The notes under the pieces: generated by a model
Databases searched by the model: none
Seen by the model: the letters and a program-made list of their open reading frames with translations, nothing else
What the model was told of the DNA's origin: nothing
Assembly (NCBI GenBank): GCA_021824565.1
Contig: JAKAKL010000109.1
Location: 39,593-103,592, forward strand
Reading direction: 5' to 3'
DNA: 64,000 bases
Source: Bacteroidota bacterium
GTDB taxonomy: Bacteria > Bacteroidota > Ignavibacteria > Ignavibacteriales > Ignavibacteriaceae
Shown here: positions 16,118 to 25,585 of the stretch, piece after piece
Numbering within the stretch: position 1 is the stretch's first letter
How the letters are laid out: each line of letters begins with the position of its first letter
Position numbers and translations under genes: made by a program

Positions 16118-18577
16118 ATGAAATACCCTAAGCCGCAAAAGCCGCACGAGCTTCAACCGGATGATTTAAGATGGCGATGCAATCCGGAAATATTTTCTTT
16201 CGATTCTACAAGCGACATAGAACCAATTGAAGGAATACTCGGACAGGAGCGCGCACTTAAAGCAATTAAACTCGGCGTGGACTTAAGAGGTCCGGGTTAT
16301 AATATTTTTATTGCCGGGCTGTCGGGCACCGGTAAAGCAACCACAGTAAAAAAAATGCTGGAAGCAATCAGCGATAATTGCCCGCCGCTTTATGATTTCG
16401 CCTACGTGAATAATTTTAAAGATGAAGACCGCCCGATTCTTTTAACTTTTCCAATAGGTAAAGCAAAAGCATTTAAACAAAACTTTACTTCGGCAATTGA
16501 TCTGCTAAAGAAAAAAATTCCGCAGGCGCTTGAAAATGATTCTTACGTAAACCGCCGTCAAAAAATCATTAATAAATTTAACGACGAAGAACAGGCGCTG
16601 ATGACTTCCTTCGATGAAAAGTTAAAAGGAGAAAACTTTTCTCTAGGTCAGGTAAAAGTGGGCGAGACTGCCAGACCCGATATTTTCCCGATCATTGAGC
16701 AGAAGGCGGTTCCAATTTACCAGCTTGATGAACTTGTTAAAGAAGGAAAAGTCAACGACCGCGACGCTAAAGAAATTATTAAAAAGTATAACATACATCA
16801 GCAGGAGTTACACACGCTTTTCAAGAAAAGTTTAACTCTTAACCAGGAATTTCAAGGCAAGCTTGCCGAGCTGGAACAGGAAACCGCCGAAGTCGTAATT
16901 AAGGGAGTGATGGAAAATTTAAGAGAAAAATATAAAGATGAAAAAATTATAGATTATTTTGAGCAGGCAGAGGAAAATATTCTCGGCAGTATACAAATTT
17001 TTAAAGGCGTTAAACCGCAAGGCGAAGAAACACCGGAAGGTTTTCAAATAGACTACTTCAAAGAATATGAAGTAAATATTATTTTAGATAACAGCGACAC
17101 AAAAAGCTGTCCTGTTATAATAGAAACATCTCCGACTTATGTTAATCTTTTTGGAACGATTGAGAAAATATCCGACGGGCGCGGAGGCTGGTACAGCGAT
17201 TTCACAAAAATAAAAGCCGGATCGCTGCTGCGCGCTAACAGCGGCTATCTTGTTCTAAATGTCAAGCATCTTTTTGAAGAACCTGGCGTATGGCGCACTT
17301 TGAAAAGAATTTTAACTTATAGAAAGTTGGAGATTCAAGATATTCACAATTATTTTCAAATCGCTCCGTCGGTTCTTAAACCTGAACCGATAGATATTGA
17401 TACTAAAGTCATCCTGATAGGAAATGATAATATATACTCCATTCTTGCAAACTATGAAGATGATTTTAAAAAGATATTTAAAGTAAAAGCCGACTTTGAT
17501 TATGAGATTAAACGGACAGACGAAGTTCTAATACAGTATGCGCGGGTAGTTAAAAAATTAATCGCCGAAGAAAACCTCCACGAGTTTGATAAAACCGCCA
17601 TCGCTTATTTGATTGAACTCGGCGCAAAATATGCAGGACAGAAGAATAAACTTACTACAAGATTCTCAATGATTGCCGATCTTGCGCGCGAAGCAAATTT
17701 CTGGGCGACTGATGACGGATTTGATGTTGTAAATGCAGATCATGTCCGCAAGGCTTATAATCTCGGCAAGGAAAGACATGGACTTCTCGAAAGCAAAGTT
17801 AATGATATGATCGAAGAAGGAACTGTTCTGATCGATACTGAAGGTAAGCGCATCGGACAAATAAATGGGCTCGCTGTTTACGACGCTGATTTTTATTCTT
17901 TCGGAAGACCAACACGGATAACTGCAACTGTTTCTCTCGGCAGCGGAAGTATTATCAATGTGGAGCGCGAAGCCGGGATGAGCGGTCGTCATTATAACAA
18001 AGGCGTTCTAATTATTTCAGGATATTTCAGAGAAACTTTCGGACAAAATTTGCCGCTGTCATTCAACGCAAATCTGGTGTTTGAACAATCTTATGGAACA
18101 GTTGACGGCGACAGCGCATCCTGCGCCGAAATCTTTGCTCTGCTTTCGACCTTATCAGGACTGCCGATAAATCAGTCTATCGCTGTAACAGGTTCTTTAA
18201 ATCAGAAAGGCGATGTTCAGCCAATCGGCGGCGTTAATGAAAAGATCGAAGGCTTCTACGATGTTTGCAAAGCGCGAGGTTTAACTAAAGATCAAGGCGT
18301 GATAATTCCCGTTCAGAACGTAAAAGAATTAATGCTGCGCGACGATGTGATAGATGCAGTAAAGAAAAAAACTTTTCATATCTACACCATCGAAAGAGTT
18401 GAAGAAGGAATTGAAATACTTACAGAAGTTAAAGCCGGTCTGAGAAATGTTAGCGGCGCCTATGAGCCAAATACCGTTTTTGATTTAGTTGAAAAGAAAA
18501 TTATTGACCTTTATGCTAAATCGAAAGCTAATAGACAAAATAACAATAATGTTCAACCAAAGAAGAAAAAGAAATAA
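16118..18577 (+). CDS. Lon-like ATP-dependent protease (AAA_32 type)
   Basis: 819 residues of the Lon-related family typified by E. coli LoiP/YcbZ-like Lon homologues. The ATPase part has Walker A GLSGTGKAT (67-75) with a long helical insertion (about 130-280), and the C-terminal peptidase domain has the Ser/Lys dyad: Ser about 665 in DGDSASC and Lys about 708 in GGVNEKIEGF. The N-terminal Lon substrate domain is absent, as usual for this group. It probably degrades damaged or regulatory proteins in the cytoplasm. A lysine-rich tail (PKKKKK) ends it. The stop overlaps the pyruvate kinase start (TAATG), implying translational coupling. AAGAAGG lies before the ATG. Confidence 0.9.
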   Translation: MKYPKPQKPHELQPDDLRWRCNPEIFSFDSTSDIEPIEGILGQERALKAIKLGVDLRGPGYNIFIAGLSGTGKATTVKKMLEAISDNCPPLYDFAYVNNFKDEDRPILLTFPIGKAKAFKQNFTSAIDLLKKKIPQALENDSYVNRRQKIINKFNDEEQALMTSFDEKLKGENFSLGQVKVGETARPDIFPIIEQKAVPIYQLDELVKEGKVNDRDAKEIIKKYNIHQQELHTLFKKSLTLNQEFQGKLAELEQETAEVVIKGVMENLREKYKDEKIIDYFEQAEENILGSIQIFKGVKPQGEETPEGFQIDYFKEYEVNIILDNSDTKSCPVIIETSPTYVNLFGTIEKISDGRGGWYSDFTKIKAGSLLRANSGYLVLNVKHLFEEPGVWRTLKRILTYRKLEIQDIHNYFQIAPSVLKPEPIDIDTKVILIGNDNIYSILANYEDDFKKIFKVKADFDYEIKRTDEVLIQYARVVKKLIAEENLHEFDKTAIAYLIELGAKYAGQKNKLTTRFSMIADLAREANFWATDDGFDVVNADHVRKAYNLGKERHGLLESKVNDMIEEGTVLIDTEGKRIGQINGLAVYDADFYSFGRPTRITATVSLGSGSIINVEREAGMSGRHYNKGVLIISGYFRETFGQNLPLSFNANLVFEQSYGTVDGDSASCAEIFALLSTLSGLPINQSIAVTGSLNQKGDVQPIGGVNEKIEGFYDVCKARGLTKDQGVIIPVQNVKELMLRDDVIDAVKKKTFHIYTIERVEEGIEILTEVKAGLRNVSGAYEPNTVFDLVEKKIIDLYAKSKANRQNNNNVQPKKKKK

Positions 18578-20013
18578 TGTCCAGAATTACTGAAAATATA
18601 TCGAAGACTAAGATACTATGCACGCTTGGTCCTGCTACAAGTTCCGCAGAAATAATTGAAGAATTAATTTTAGCAGGCATGGATGGCGTTCGGCTAAATT
18701 TTTCTCATGCTAATTACGATGAATTCGAAAAATTATTTAATGAGATTGATAAAGCCTGCGTGGATGAAAAAACGCCGCTCGCAATATTAATGGATTTGCA
18801 GGGTCCGAAGATCAGAGTTGGAGAATTATCTGCGCCGGAAATAAATCTTGAAAGCGGAGATGAGATAGAAATTACCACTGAAAATATTTTAGGAACTTCA
18901 AACATAATTTCTACATCTTACAAAGCGCTTGCAGACGATGCTAAAGCCGGGGATCAAATTTTGATAGACGACGGGCTGATTAGATTAAAAATAAAATCTA
19001 AGAAGAAAAATTCGGTTGTATGCGCGATTGAAAACGGCGGAATTTTGAGACCGAAGAAAGGAATGAACCTTCCCGGGATGAAACTTTCAACTCCTTCGGT
19101 TACTGAAAAAGATTTTGCCGATCTTGAATTTGCCTTGAATCATCGCATAGATTATATCGCTTTATCATTTGTAAGGAGCGCGAAGGACATTCTTCATCTT
19201 AAAGAATGGTTGAAAGATAAAAATATTTTTATTCCTGTTATAGCAAAAATCGAAAAGCGTGAAGGCGTTGATAACTTTGACGAAATACTGGATGCAGCGG
19301 ATGGGATTATGGTTGCGCGCGGCGATTTAGGCGTAGAAATTCCTGCGCAGGAAGTTCCTATCATTCAGAAGCGAATAATAAAAAAATGCAACGCTGTCGG
19401 AAAGCTTGTAATTACAGCAACGCAGATGCTTGATTCAATGATACACAACCCTATTCCAACACGCGCTGAAGCCTCGGATGTTGCAAATGCCGTTCTTGAT
19501 GGTACCGATACCGTTATGCTCAGCGGGGAAACTTCCGTCGGAAAATATCCTTTACAGGCTGTTAAAATAATGAATGACATTGCAAGGAATGCCGAGCAGT
19601 ATCTTCCGGTATCTAAGGACGGTGATTTTGAAATTCCGTCAAATCTAACCGAGAATCTTTTTGATTCCGTTGGAAGAGCTATAACTGAAATTAGCCGGCA
19701 AGTAAACGCGACTGCTATTGTCGTCTTTACTTATGAAGGGCGTACTGCTAAAAACTTTGCGAAGTTCCGACCGAAAGCAAAAATTATTGCAATCTCAAAC
19801 AGCTTTGCTACTATGAATAATTTATGCCTGCGCTGGGGTGTAACTTCGATATTTATGGATCAGATACACAAGGAAAACCTTGCGATTGATTCGGCGAAAA
19901 AATTAATCTCTGATGCCGGACTTGTCAAGGAAGGCGACGTAGTTATCTTTACCGCAGGCGCTCCTTATTCTGAAAAAAGCAGAGTGAACTGGTTACGATT
20001 TGAAGTTATGTAA
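18577..20013 (+). CDS. pyk: Pyruvate kinase
   Basis: 478 residues with the complete pyruvate kinase layout: TKILCTLGPATSS at the N-terminus, RLNFSHA, LMDLQGPKIRVG, the catalytic IAKIEKREGVDNFDEIL, MVARGDLGVEIP and TATQMLDSMIHNPIPTRAEASDVANAVLDGTD, then the C-terminal allosteric domain. It transfers phosphate from phosphoenolpyruvate to ADP, the last step of glycolysis, in the cytoplasm. The length is standard. It overlaps the Lon-like gene by one base and is followed 11 nt later by an AmrS-like gene, so a Lon-pyk-amrS unit is likely. Confidence 0.97.
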   Translation: MSRITENISKTKILCTLGPATSSAEIIEELILAGMDGVRLNFSHANYDEFEKLFNEIDKACVDEKTPLAILMDLQGPKIRVGELSAPEINLESGDEIEITTENILGTSNIISTSYKALADDAKAGDQILIDDGLIRLKIKSKKKNSVVCAIENGGILRPKKGMNLPGMKLSTPSVTEKDFADLEFALNHRIDYIALSFVRSAKDILHLKEWLKDKNIFIPVIAKIEKREGVDNFDEILDAADGIMVARGDLGVEIPAQEVPIIQKRIIKKCNAVGKLVITATQMLDSMIHNPIPTRAEASDVANAVLDGTDTVMLSGETSVGKYPLQAVKIMNDIARNAEQYLPVSKDGDFEIPSNLTENLFDSVGRAITEISRQVNATAIVVFTYEGRTAKNFAKFRPKAKIIAISNSFATMNNLCLRWGVTSIFMDQIHKENLAIDSAKKLISDAGLVKEGDVVIFTAGAPYSEKSRVNWLRFEVM

Positions 20014-20024
20014 TAAATCAAAAA

Positions 20025-21056
20025 ATGAAAACCGATGATTTAAAAATTGCAAAGTGGTGGGAACCTGCGGAAAATGGAAGAATACTTTGTACGCTTTGTC
20101 CGCGCTATTGCAGAATCGGCGAAGGTCAGCCGGGCTTTTGCTACATAAGACAAAATCTCTGCGGGAAACTTTATACGACCGGCTACGGAAAGCCGACCGG
20201 CTACGCAATTGATCCAATTGAAAAAAAACCGCTGAATCATTTTCTGCCTGGAACATCTATTTTAAGCTTTGGTACAGCGGGCTGCAACCTTGGCTGTAAA
20301 TTTTGTCAGAACTGGTCAATTAGCAAAGCAAAGCTGGATGAAATAAATTCTCTTATCGCTTCGCCTAAAAGCGTGGTTGATCTTGCAAAAAAATATAATG
20401 TACCTTCGATTGCGTTTACTTATAATGATCCGACAATCTTCGGCGAATATGTTATTGACATTGCTGATATAGCACGCACTGAAGGAATTAAAACTGTTAT
20501 GGTTACTGCAGGATATATTGATAAGGAAGCGCGCAAAGAAATTTATAAAAACATTGACGCAGCAAATGTCGATCTGAAGGGATTTACAGAAAGATTTTAT
20601 CACAAGCAGACGTTCTCTCATTTAAACGATGTTCTCGATACTCTTGTCTGGCTGAAAAATGAAACTGAAGTTTGGTTTGAAATAACAACCTTGCTGATAC
20701 CTGACGAAAATGATTCTTCCGAAGAAATTAAAAATGAATGCGAATGGATTTTAAAAAATCTTGGAGATTCTGTGCCGCTTCATTTTACGGCGTTCCATCC
20801 GGATTTTAGAATGACTGATAAAGAACCGACGCCGGAGAAGACCTTGATAAACGCAAGACAAATTGCTTTGAAGGAAGGGATAAAATATTGTTATGTCGGG
20901 AACATTCACAACGCGGAAGGTCAAACAACTTTTTGTGATAAGTGCAAAACTCCATTAATAAAAAGGGATTGGCATTCTGTTATCTCAGATAAAATTATTG
21001 ACGGCAGGTGCTTCAATTGCGGAAACAAGCTGCCAGGTATCTTTTCTGTAAATTAA
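20025..21056 (+). CDS. amrS: AmmeMemoRadiSam-system radical SAM enzyme (AmrS-like)
   Basis: 343 residues. The radical SAM cluster is Cys87, Cys91 and Cys94 in AGCNLGCKFCQNW. An N-terminal cysteine group (LCTLCPRYCRIGEGQPGFC, 21-39) and a C-terminal zinc-like group (CDKCKTPLIKR...CFNCGNKLPG) are characteristic of AmrS, the radical SAM member of the AmmeMemoRadiSam system, related to pyruvate formate-lyase activase. The reaction is not settled. The usual Memo and AMMECR1 partners are not adjacent here. It lies 11 nt after pyruvate kinase and 60 nt before a short-chain dehydrogenase on the same strand. Confidence 0.88.
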   Translation: MKTDDLKIAKWWEPAENGRILCTLCPRYCRIGEGQPGFCYIRQNLCGKLYTTGYGKPTGYAIDPIEKKPLNHFLPGTSILSFGTAGCNLGCKFCQNWSISKAKLDEINSLIASPKSVVDLAKKYNVPSIAFTYNDPTIFGEYVIDIADIARTEGIKTVMVTAGYIDKEARKEIYKNIDAANVDLKGFTERFYHKQTFSHLNDVLDTLVWLKNETEVWFEITTLLIPDENDSSEEIKNECEWILKNLGDSVPLHFTAFHPDFRMTDKEPTPEKTLINARQIALKEGIKYCYVGNIHNAEGQTTFCDKCKTPLIKRDWHSVISDKIIDGRCFNCGNKLPGIFSVN

Positions 21057-21116
21057 TACTGCCGGCTGAATCAAGAATTTCAAACATATTTAAAAAAATA
21101 AAAAAGGAAAAATCTC

Positions 21117-21887
21117 GTGAGTTCATTATCGAAAAAGATTACTTTTATTACCGGAGCATCTTCCGGAATTGGAAAAGCGTGTGCGGAAGCCTTTGCAAAA
21201 AAAGGATCGAACTTAATATTATTAGCCAGGAGAAAAGAAAAGGTCGCCGAAGTCGCTAAAGAATTGGGGAAAAAATACGGAGTAAAAATAATATACTTTC
21301 AAGCAGATGTTAGAGATTATAAACAGGTAAAGAAAATAATTTCGTCATTGCCGCAGGAATGGAAAAAGATTAATATTTTAATTAACAATGCGGGTCTGGC
21401 GCGCGGCTTCAGTAAAGTTTATGAAGGAGAAATTTCACACTGGGAAGAAATGATCGATACAAACGTTAAAGGTCTTTTATATATTACAAGAGAGGTACTT
21501 CCGCATATGATAAATAACGGGAGCGGTCATGTAATAAATATCGGCTCAACTGCCGGGCATGAAGTTTACGTGAACGGAAATATTTACTGCGCGACAAAGT
21601 TTGCCGTGAACGCATTAACGCAATCTATCCGTCTTGATGTGCTTGATAAAAATATTAAAGTAAGTACGGTTGATCCGGGAATGGTCGAAACAGAATTCAG
21701 CCTTGTAAGATTTTCCGGCGATAGGGAGAAGGCGAAGAATGTATATAAAGGATTAAAGCCGTTAAGCGCGGCGGATGTAGCCAATGCGATTTTGTTTTGC
21801 GCTGCCCAGCCGCCGCACGTAAATATTGGCGAAATAATTATTACTCCTTCTGCGCAGGCATCTTCAACAAATGTTTATAGAAGGTAG
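21117..21887 (+). CDS. Short-chain dehydrogenase/reductase (YdfG-like)
   Basis: 256 residues with the classical SDR pattern: TGASSGIGKA (12-21) for the nucleotide, NNAG, and the YCATKFA active site (Tyr and Lys about 160-164) with an upstream Ser in INIGST. The final stretch (VDPGMVETEFSLVRFSGD) resembles YdfG/serine-3-dehydrogenase-type enzymes that use NADP. The Arg in LLARRKEK after strand 2 favours NADP. The start is GTG at 21117 with AGGA upstream. It is the last gene of the run that starts at 16118. Substrate not identifiable. Confidence 0.9.
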   Translation: MSSLSKKITFITGASSGIGKACAEAFAKKGSNLILLARRKEKVAEVAKELGKKYGVKIIYFQADVRDYKQVKKIISSLPQEWKKINILINNAGLARGFSKVYEGEISHWEEMIDTNVKGLLYITREVLPHMINNGSGHVINIGSTAGHEVYVNGNIYCATKFAVNALTQSIRLDVLDKNIKVSTVDPGMVETEFSLVRFSGDREKAKNVYKGLKPLSAADVANAILFCAAQPPHVNIGEIIITPSAQASSTNVYRR

Positions 21888-21933
21888 AAATTATTTTAGA
21901 TATAATGAATTTAAGTCTCTAACCGTTGCGTAT

Positions 21934-21955
21934 TGCCGCGAAATAGTTCGCGGCA
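21934..21955. repeat. Perfect hairpin between convergent genes
   Basis: Nine-base arms TGCCGCGAA and TTCGCGGCA with loop ATAG lie between the SDR (plus) and Sua5-like (minus) genes. It has no clear T-run on either side, so it could be a weak bidirectional terminator or an mRNA end stabiliser. Confidence 0.55.
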
Positions 21956-22007
21956 GCCAAGTCAAATGTAAAGAGGCATTAGCTTTACTTCACCAGGTTG
22001 AATTCAA

Positions 22008-22619
22008 TTAAACGAAAATGCTTACGTCGCCGGCGCCTTCGCGGATTACTTCCGGCTCGTCTTCGCTTAAATCGATTACGCTGGAAGGAGTGCCTAACAG
22101 ATTTCCTGACGACAACATCAAATCTACATGGGCGTTAAAAATATTTCTAATCTCAAACGGGTCGTGTAAAACTTCACCTTTCCTATTTGTCGTGCTTGTG
22201 CTGATAATAGGATTGCCAAGCATCCCGACAAGCTTTAGCGTAAGGTTATTATCAGGAACCCTGATGCCGACGGTCTTTCTTTTGCTCCATAATTTTTTAG
22301 GTACTTCTCTTGCAGCCGGCAGAATGAAAGTGTAAGGACCCGGCAGCAGGTGGCGCATTGTTCGATAAGCATAGTCGGAAACTTTTGCATACCGCGCAAT
22401 ATCTTTAAGATCGGCGCAGATAAAACTAAATAACTTATTGCTGCCGTCGTTTTTGATGGAGAAAATTCTTTCGAGAGCTTCCCTATTATAGATGTCGCAC
22501 CCGATGCCGTAGACGGTATCGGTCGGATAAATAATTATACCGCCCTGTTTAAGTACTTCAACTGCTTTGTTTATGTAGCGGGTTTGAGGCGTCTCGGGGT
22601 GAAGTTCAAAATATTCCAT
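22008..22619 (-). CDS. Sua5/YciO/YrdC family, threonylcarbamoyl-AMP synthase-like
   Basis: 203 residues, a YrdC-fold protein: IIIYPTDTVYGIGCDIYN near residue 33, RIFSIKN, and the PGPYTFILPA and VGIRVPDN motifs. Members condense threonine, bicarbonate and ATP to threonylcarbamoyl-AMP for the t6A37 modification of ANN-decoding tRNAs. The short length and the SIKNDGSNKLFSFIC variant of the KxR region resemble the YciO branch, whose role is less certain, so I do not assign tsaC. It is monocistronic on the minus strand beside the repeat region. Confidence 0.85.
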   Translation of the reverse strand: MEYFELHPETPQTRYINKAVEVLKQGGIIIYPTDTVYGIGCDIYNREALERIFSIKNDGSNKLFSFICADLKDIARYAKVSDYAYRTMRHLLPGPYTFILPAAREVPKKLWSKRKTVGIRVPDNNLTLKLVGMLGNPIISTSTTNRKGEVLHDPFEIRNIFNAHVDLMLSSGNLLGTPSSVIDLSEDEPEVIREGAGDVSIFV

Positions 22620-22827
22620 TAGCTGCTCCTTTCGATTAGATAGATCAAAGATTTTTAGAGAAAATTTATTTTTAATATTTAGGAAATAAATAATGGATTT
22701 ATGGCTGCAAGATATAAATCATTTTATAATTGTCAATACAAAACGCAGAGGAAGTGATCCTAATTTAAGTTATCATAGACAAAATTTTTGAACTCATACT
22801 CCTCACACCTTGCTAACCAAAATGTAG

Positions 22828-22845
22828 AACAGACTTTAGTCTGTT
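22828..22845. repeat. Interspersed-type hairpin near the 21-bp array
   Basis: Perfect 8-base arms AACAGACT and AGTCTGTT around TT, followed by TAATTTTAAT. It lies 45 bp before the array and could terminate transcription entering from the left, but no plus-strand gene ends close upstream. Similar AGACT...AGTCT hairpins occur as dispersed repeats in many bacteria. Confidence 0.45.
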
Positions 22846-22890
22846 AATTTTAATGCAGCCCCAAATTATGACACCAAAATAACCATTAAA

Positions 22891-23352
22891 AATAGCGGTA
22901 TTTTAAATTGCAATAGCGCTATTTTAATTTGGAAAAGCAGTATTTCAAATTCCAAAAGCACTATTTTAAATAACAAAAGCGCTTTCGTTATTAATGAGAG
23001 CGCTTCTGTTATTAATAGGTCTGGGTTTGTTATTAATGAAAGCCCAACCGTTATTAACAAGTCTGGAGTTGTTATTAATGAAAGCCCAACCGTTATTAAC
23101 AAGTGCGGAGTTGTTATTAATGAAAGCCCAACCGTTATTAACAAGTGCGGAGTTGTTATTAATGAAAGCCCAACTGTTATTAACAAGTCTGGAGTTGTTA
23201 TTAATGAAAGCGCAATTGTTATTAACAAGTCTGGAGTTGTTATTAATGAAAGCCCAATTGTTATTAATAAAAGCACTCTTGTTATTTAAAATAGTGCTAT
23301 TGTAAATGGGAAAAGCGGTATTTCAAATAAGAAAAGCGGAATTTTGAACAAA
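22891..23352. repeat. Array of 22 units of 21 bp with a nearly identical 42-bp core
   Basis: From 22891 to 23352 the sequence divides into 22 units of exactly 21 bp with no indel. Outer units share cores such as AAAAGC followed by TATTT and AAAT; the inner part alternates two units, GAAAGCCCAACC plus GTTATTAAC and AAGTCTGGAGTT plus GTTATTAAT, giving a 42-bp super-repeat. Inner copies are almost identical and outer ones diverge, as expected if the array grows from its middle. Long repetitive frames are open on both strands because 21 is divisible by three (for example 22994-23305 plus and 22866-23276 minus), but none has a credible start or ribosome site. It is not a CRISPR: there are no unique spacers. 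Role unknown. Confidence 0.85.
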
Positions 23353-23522
23353 AACACAATATATAACTAAATCCCAGCATAATTTATTCACGAAACACAA
23401 AGGCATGAAAATGTAGTCGAGGCTTATAAATCTTCAAAATTATATTCGGCTAAAAAATTCCGAAGGTTTTTTATTGGAAGCTACTCGCAATGCGGCTATA
23501 TTATTGATTACGATAAACCTGG

Positions 23523-23543
23523 AGACGACCCGGCGGGTCGTCT
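23523..23543 (+). terminator. Strong hairpin before the M1 peptidase 3' end
   Basis: Arms AGACGACCC and GGGTCGTCT around GGC, followed by TT and AT-rich sequence on the plus strand. It sits 22 bp beyond the stop of the minus-strand M1 peptidase, so it may serve as that gene's transcript end or be a dispersed hairpin element. No plus-strand gene clearly needs it. Between 23353 and here I see no gene, only a 56-codon open frame without a start. Confidence 0.5.
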
Positions 23544-23564
23544 TTACAATTAATCTACTAAACA

Positions 23565-25541
23565 TTACTTGAGCAAAATCATCTTCTTGATTGAGATGTA
23601 GCTGCCGGCTTGCAGCTGGTAAAAATAAACTCCGCTTGGAAAATAGTTTGAGCCGGGCGGGAATTTCACTTTATATGTTCCGGCAGACTCTTCTTTGTCA
23701 ACTAATACTGCAAGCTGTTTCCCGAGCAAATCATATATAATCAATTTTACAGGTATATATCCTTTAGTATTAACCGGAATAGAATAAGTAATTGTTGTGT
23801 ATGGATTGAAAGGATTAGGATAGTTCTGGAATAAATCAAAACTCTGCGGCTTTGTTATATCTACTGAATCCAGAATCGAAATTTCTTTTAAAATTAAATT
23901 TTTAGGATCAAAGTTCAGGACTTTTGGTACACCGGCAACATTAAAAATAATTTGCTGAGCTTGCTCATCATTAAAAACAGTTACAGTTGTATCGCCGGTT
24001 GAAGTTATCACCTCAATCTGGACCGGCATTGTAAAAAAAAGAGGATTGGAATTTGCAGACTGTGAGATATTTAATTTAACTGCGTAAATATTATTCCCAA
24101 CAGAAGAATAACTCCAGCTTACCGAATAGTGAGGATAACTTTCGCCGTAAATCCATTCGTCAAAAAAATATTTTAAAGAGGAGCCGTAAACTTTTTCCGC
24201 GTCGGATTCAAAATCTGCCGTAGTAGCAGAAGCATAAGCAACTTTAGGATCGTCTGCATAAGTTTTCATAAGCCGGAAGAAAAGGGAATCGCCCATTATT
24301 CCTCTGAGCATATATAAAACCACAGCGCCTTTTGCATAGGAGCGGTTATAATTAAAAATAGAATCCACGCTTGTAATATCGCTGACGTATACCGGTCCGT
24401 AAGCAAGTTTTGCTTCGTTCATAAAAGGGTTAATAATTGAAAGATAGCCTGGATTACCATCAATGGCTTCGTAATAAACAGCTTCAGAAAAGGAAGCAAA
24501 GCCTTCGTTAAGCCAGATGTCCTGCCAATCTGCGCAAGTAATTTTATCACCGTACCAATGATGAGCCAGCTCGTGAGCTTCAATATCTTCTCCGAAGCTG
24601 CCGAGTGAAGTAATAGTTTGATGTTCCATACCGCCGCCCCAGCCGAATTCCGCTTGACCATATTTTTCTTTGATGAAAGGATAAGTTCCGTAGCGTGCAG
24701 AAAATATTGAGATCATGTTTGCGACTTTATCAAGATCGGGTTTTACTAAATCAAAATCTTCCGGATAAATGTAATTTATGATCGGCATAGAGTCGCTTTG
24801 CGCATAGTGATAATAAGTTGTATAAACCGTATAATCAGCAATCGCTACAGAAATTAAATATTGAGCTATCGGATAAATATTTTTCCATTCAAAGGTATGA
24901 GTGCCGTTGCCGTTGTCAACCACTGCTTGCAGAGTACCATTAGAAGCGGCAGTTAAATTCGAATCGCAAGTTATCCAGACATCCGAAGAATCTGCCTTGT
25001 CGGCGGGAGTGTCTTTGCATGGCCACCAATCGCTTGCGCCGTAAGGCTCGCTCAATGACCAGATGGCAGGCAAGCCGCCGTGATTGCCAAATTCAAAGCT
25101 GCCGAAGCCACTCGAACCGGGAACTCCCTCATAATAAATTTTTACCGAAAATGATTCTCCGGCATTTAGCGTTGACGGAAGAAAAATATTTAGCTTTGCG
25201 GAAGAATGTGTAAAGGAAATTTTAGAGCCGCCGTAAGTTACTGAATCAACTGTGAGGGCATCCTGCAAATCGAGAAAGAAATTTGAAAGTCCATTTGTAG
25301 TGCTTTTGGCATTAACTACGACGCTTCCTTTTAAAAAATTTGGCGAATAAGTTAATGTAAGATTTAATCCGTAGTAAGTAACGTCAATGCTTGAATCACC
25401 CGGGTAAAGCACTTTGCTCATGTTTTGTGTCTTCTTGAACTGCTGCTTCTCAAAATTTAATAAACTTTTTTTATTCAGCTGAGCAAAATTGCTTGACGCA
25501 TAGACAAAGATCAAAAAAAATAGTAAGGCTGTTTTCTTCAT
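23565..25541 (-). CDS. Secreted M1 family aminopeptidase with type IX secretion tail
   Basis: 658 residues. Signal peptide MKKTALLFFLIFVYASSNFAQ; zinc site HELAHHW (about residue 326) with the downstream Glu in WLNEGFASFSE, and a GGMEHQ exopeptidase motif, the variant of GAMEN. The middle has the N-terminal saddle domain of M1 proteins (WWPCKDTPADKADSSDVWITC). The C-terminal 85 residues begin QNYPNPFNPYTTITYSIP and end GVYFYQLQAG...KKMILLK, the type A sorting domain of the type IX system, so the protein should be exported across the outer membrane and released or surface-bound. It lies 44 nt downstream of the AddB-like gene. It likely degrades external peptides. Confidence 0.93.
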   Translation of the reverse strand: MKKTALLFFLIFVYASSNFAQLNKKSLLNFEKQQFKKTQNMSKVLYPGDSSIDVTYYGLNLTLTYSPNFLKGSVVVNAKSTTNGLSNFFLDLQDALTVDSVTYGGSKISFTHSSAKLNIFLPSTLNAGESFSVKIYYEGVPGSSGFGSFEFGNHGGLPAIWSLSEPYGASDWWPCKDTPADKADSSDVWITCDSNLTAASNGTLQAVVDNGNGTHTFEWKNIYPIAQYLISVAIADYTVYTTYYHYAQSDSMPIINYIYPEDFDLVKPDLDKVANMISIFSARYGTYPFIKEKYGQAEFGWGGGMEHQTITSLGSFGEDIEAHELAHHWYGDKITCADWQDIWLNEGFASFSEAVYYEAIDGNPGYLSIINPFMNEAKLAYGPVYVSDITSVDSIFNYNRSYAKGAVVLYMLRGIMGDSLFFRLMKTYADDPKVAYASATTADFESDAEKVYGSSLKYFFDEWIYGESYPHYSVSWSYSSVGNNIYAVKLNISQSANSNPLFFTMPVQIEVITSTGDTTVTVFNDEQAQQIIFNVAGVPKVLNFDPKNLILKEISILDSVDITKPQSFDLFQNYPNPFNPYTTITYSIPVNTKGYIPVKLIIYDLLGKQLAVLVDKEESAGTYKVKFPPGSNYFPSGVYFYQLQAGSYISIKKMILLK

Positions 25542-25585
25542 ATATCGATTTTATTTTAGTTCCGGAGCGTTTGACACAACATGTT

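Noticed and set aside
22866..23305. Repetitive open frames on both strands in the second array
   Set aside because: All frames are by-products of units whose length is divisible by three; no start context and open on both strands at once.
22891..23352. Possible CRISPR array
   Set aside because: Every unit repeats with the same 21-bp phase and there are no unique spacers; no cas gene nearby.
23383..23553. 56-codon open frame ending in a protein-like stretch before the M1 gene
   Set aside because: No ATG, GTG or TTG in frame and its end is formed by a hairpin; chance or a decayed remnant cannot be told apart.
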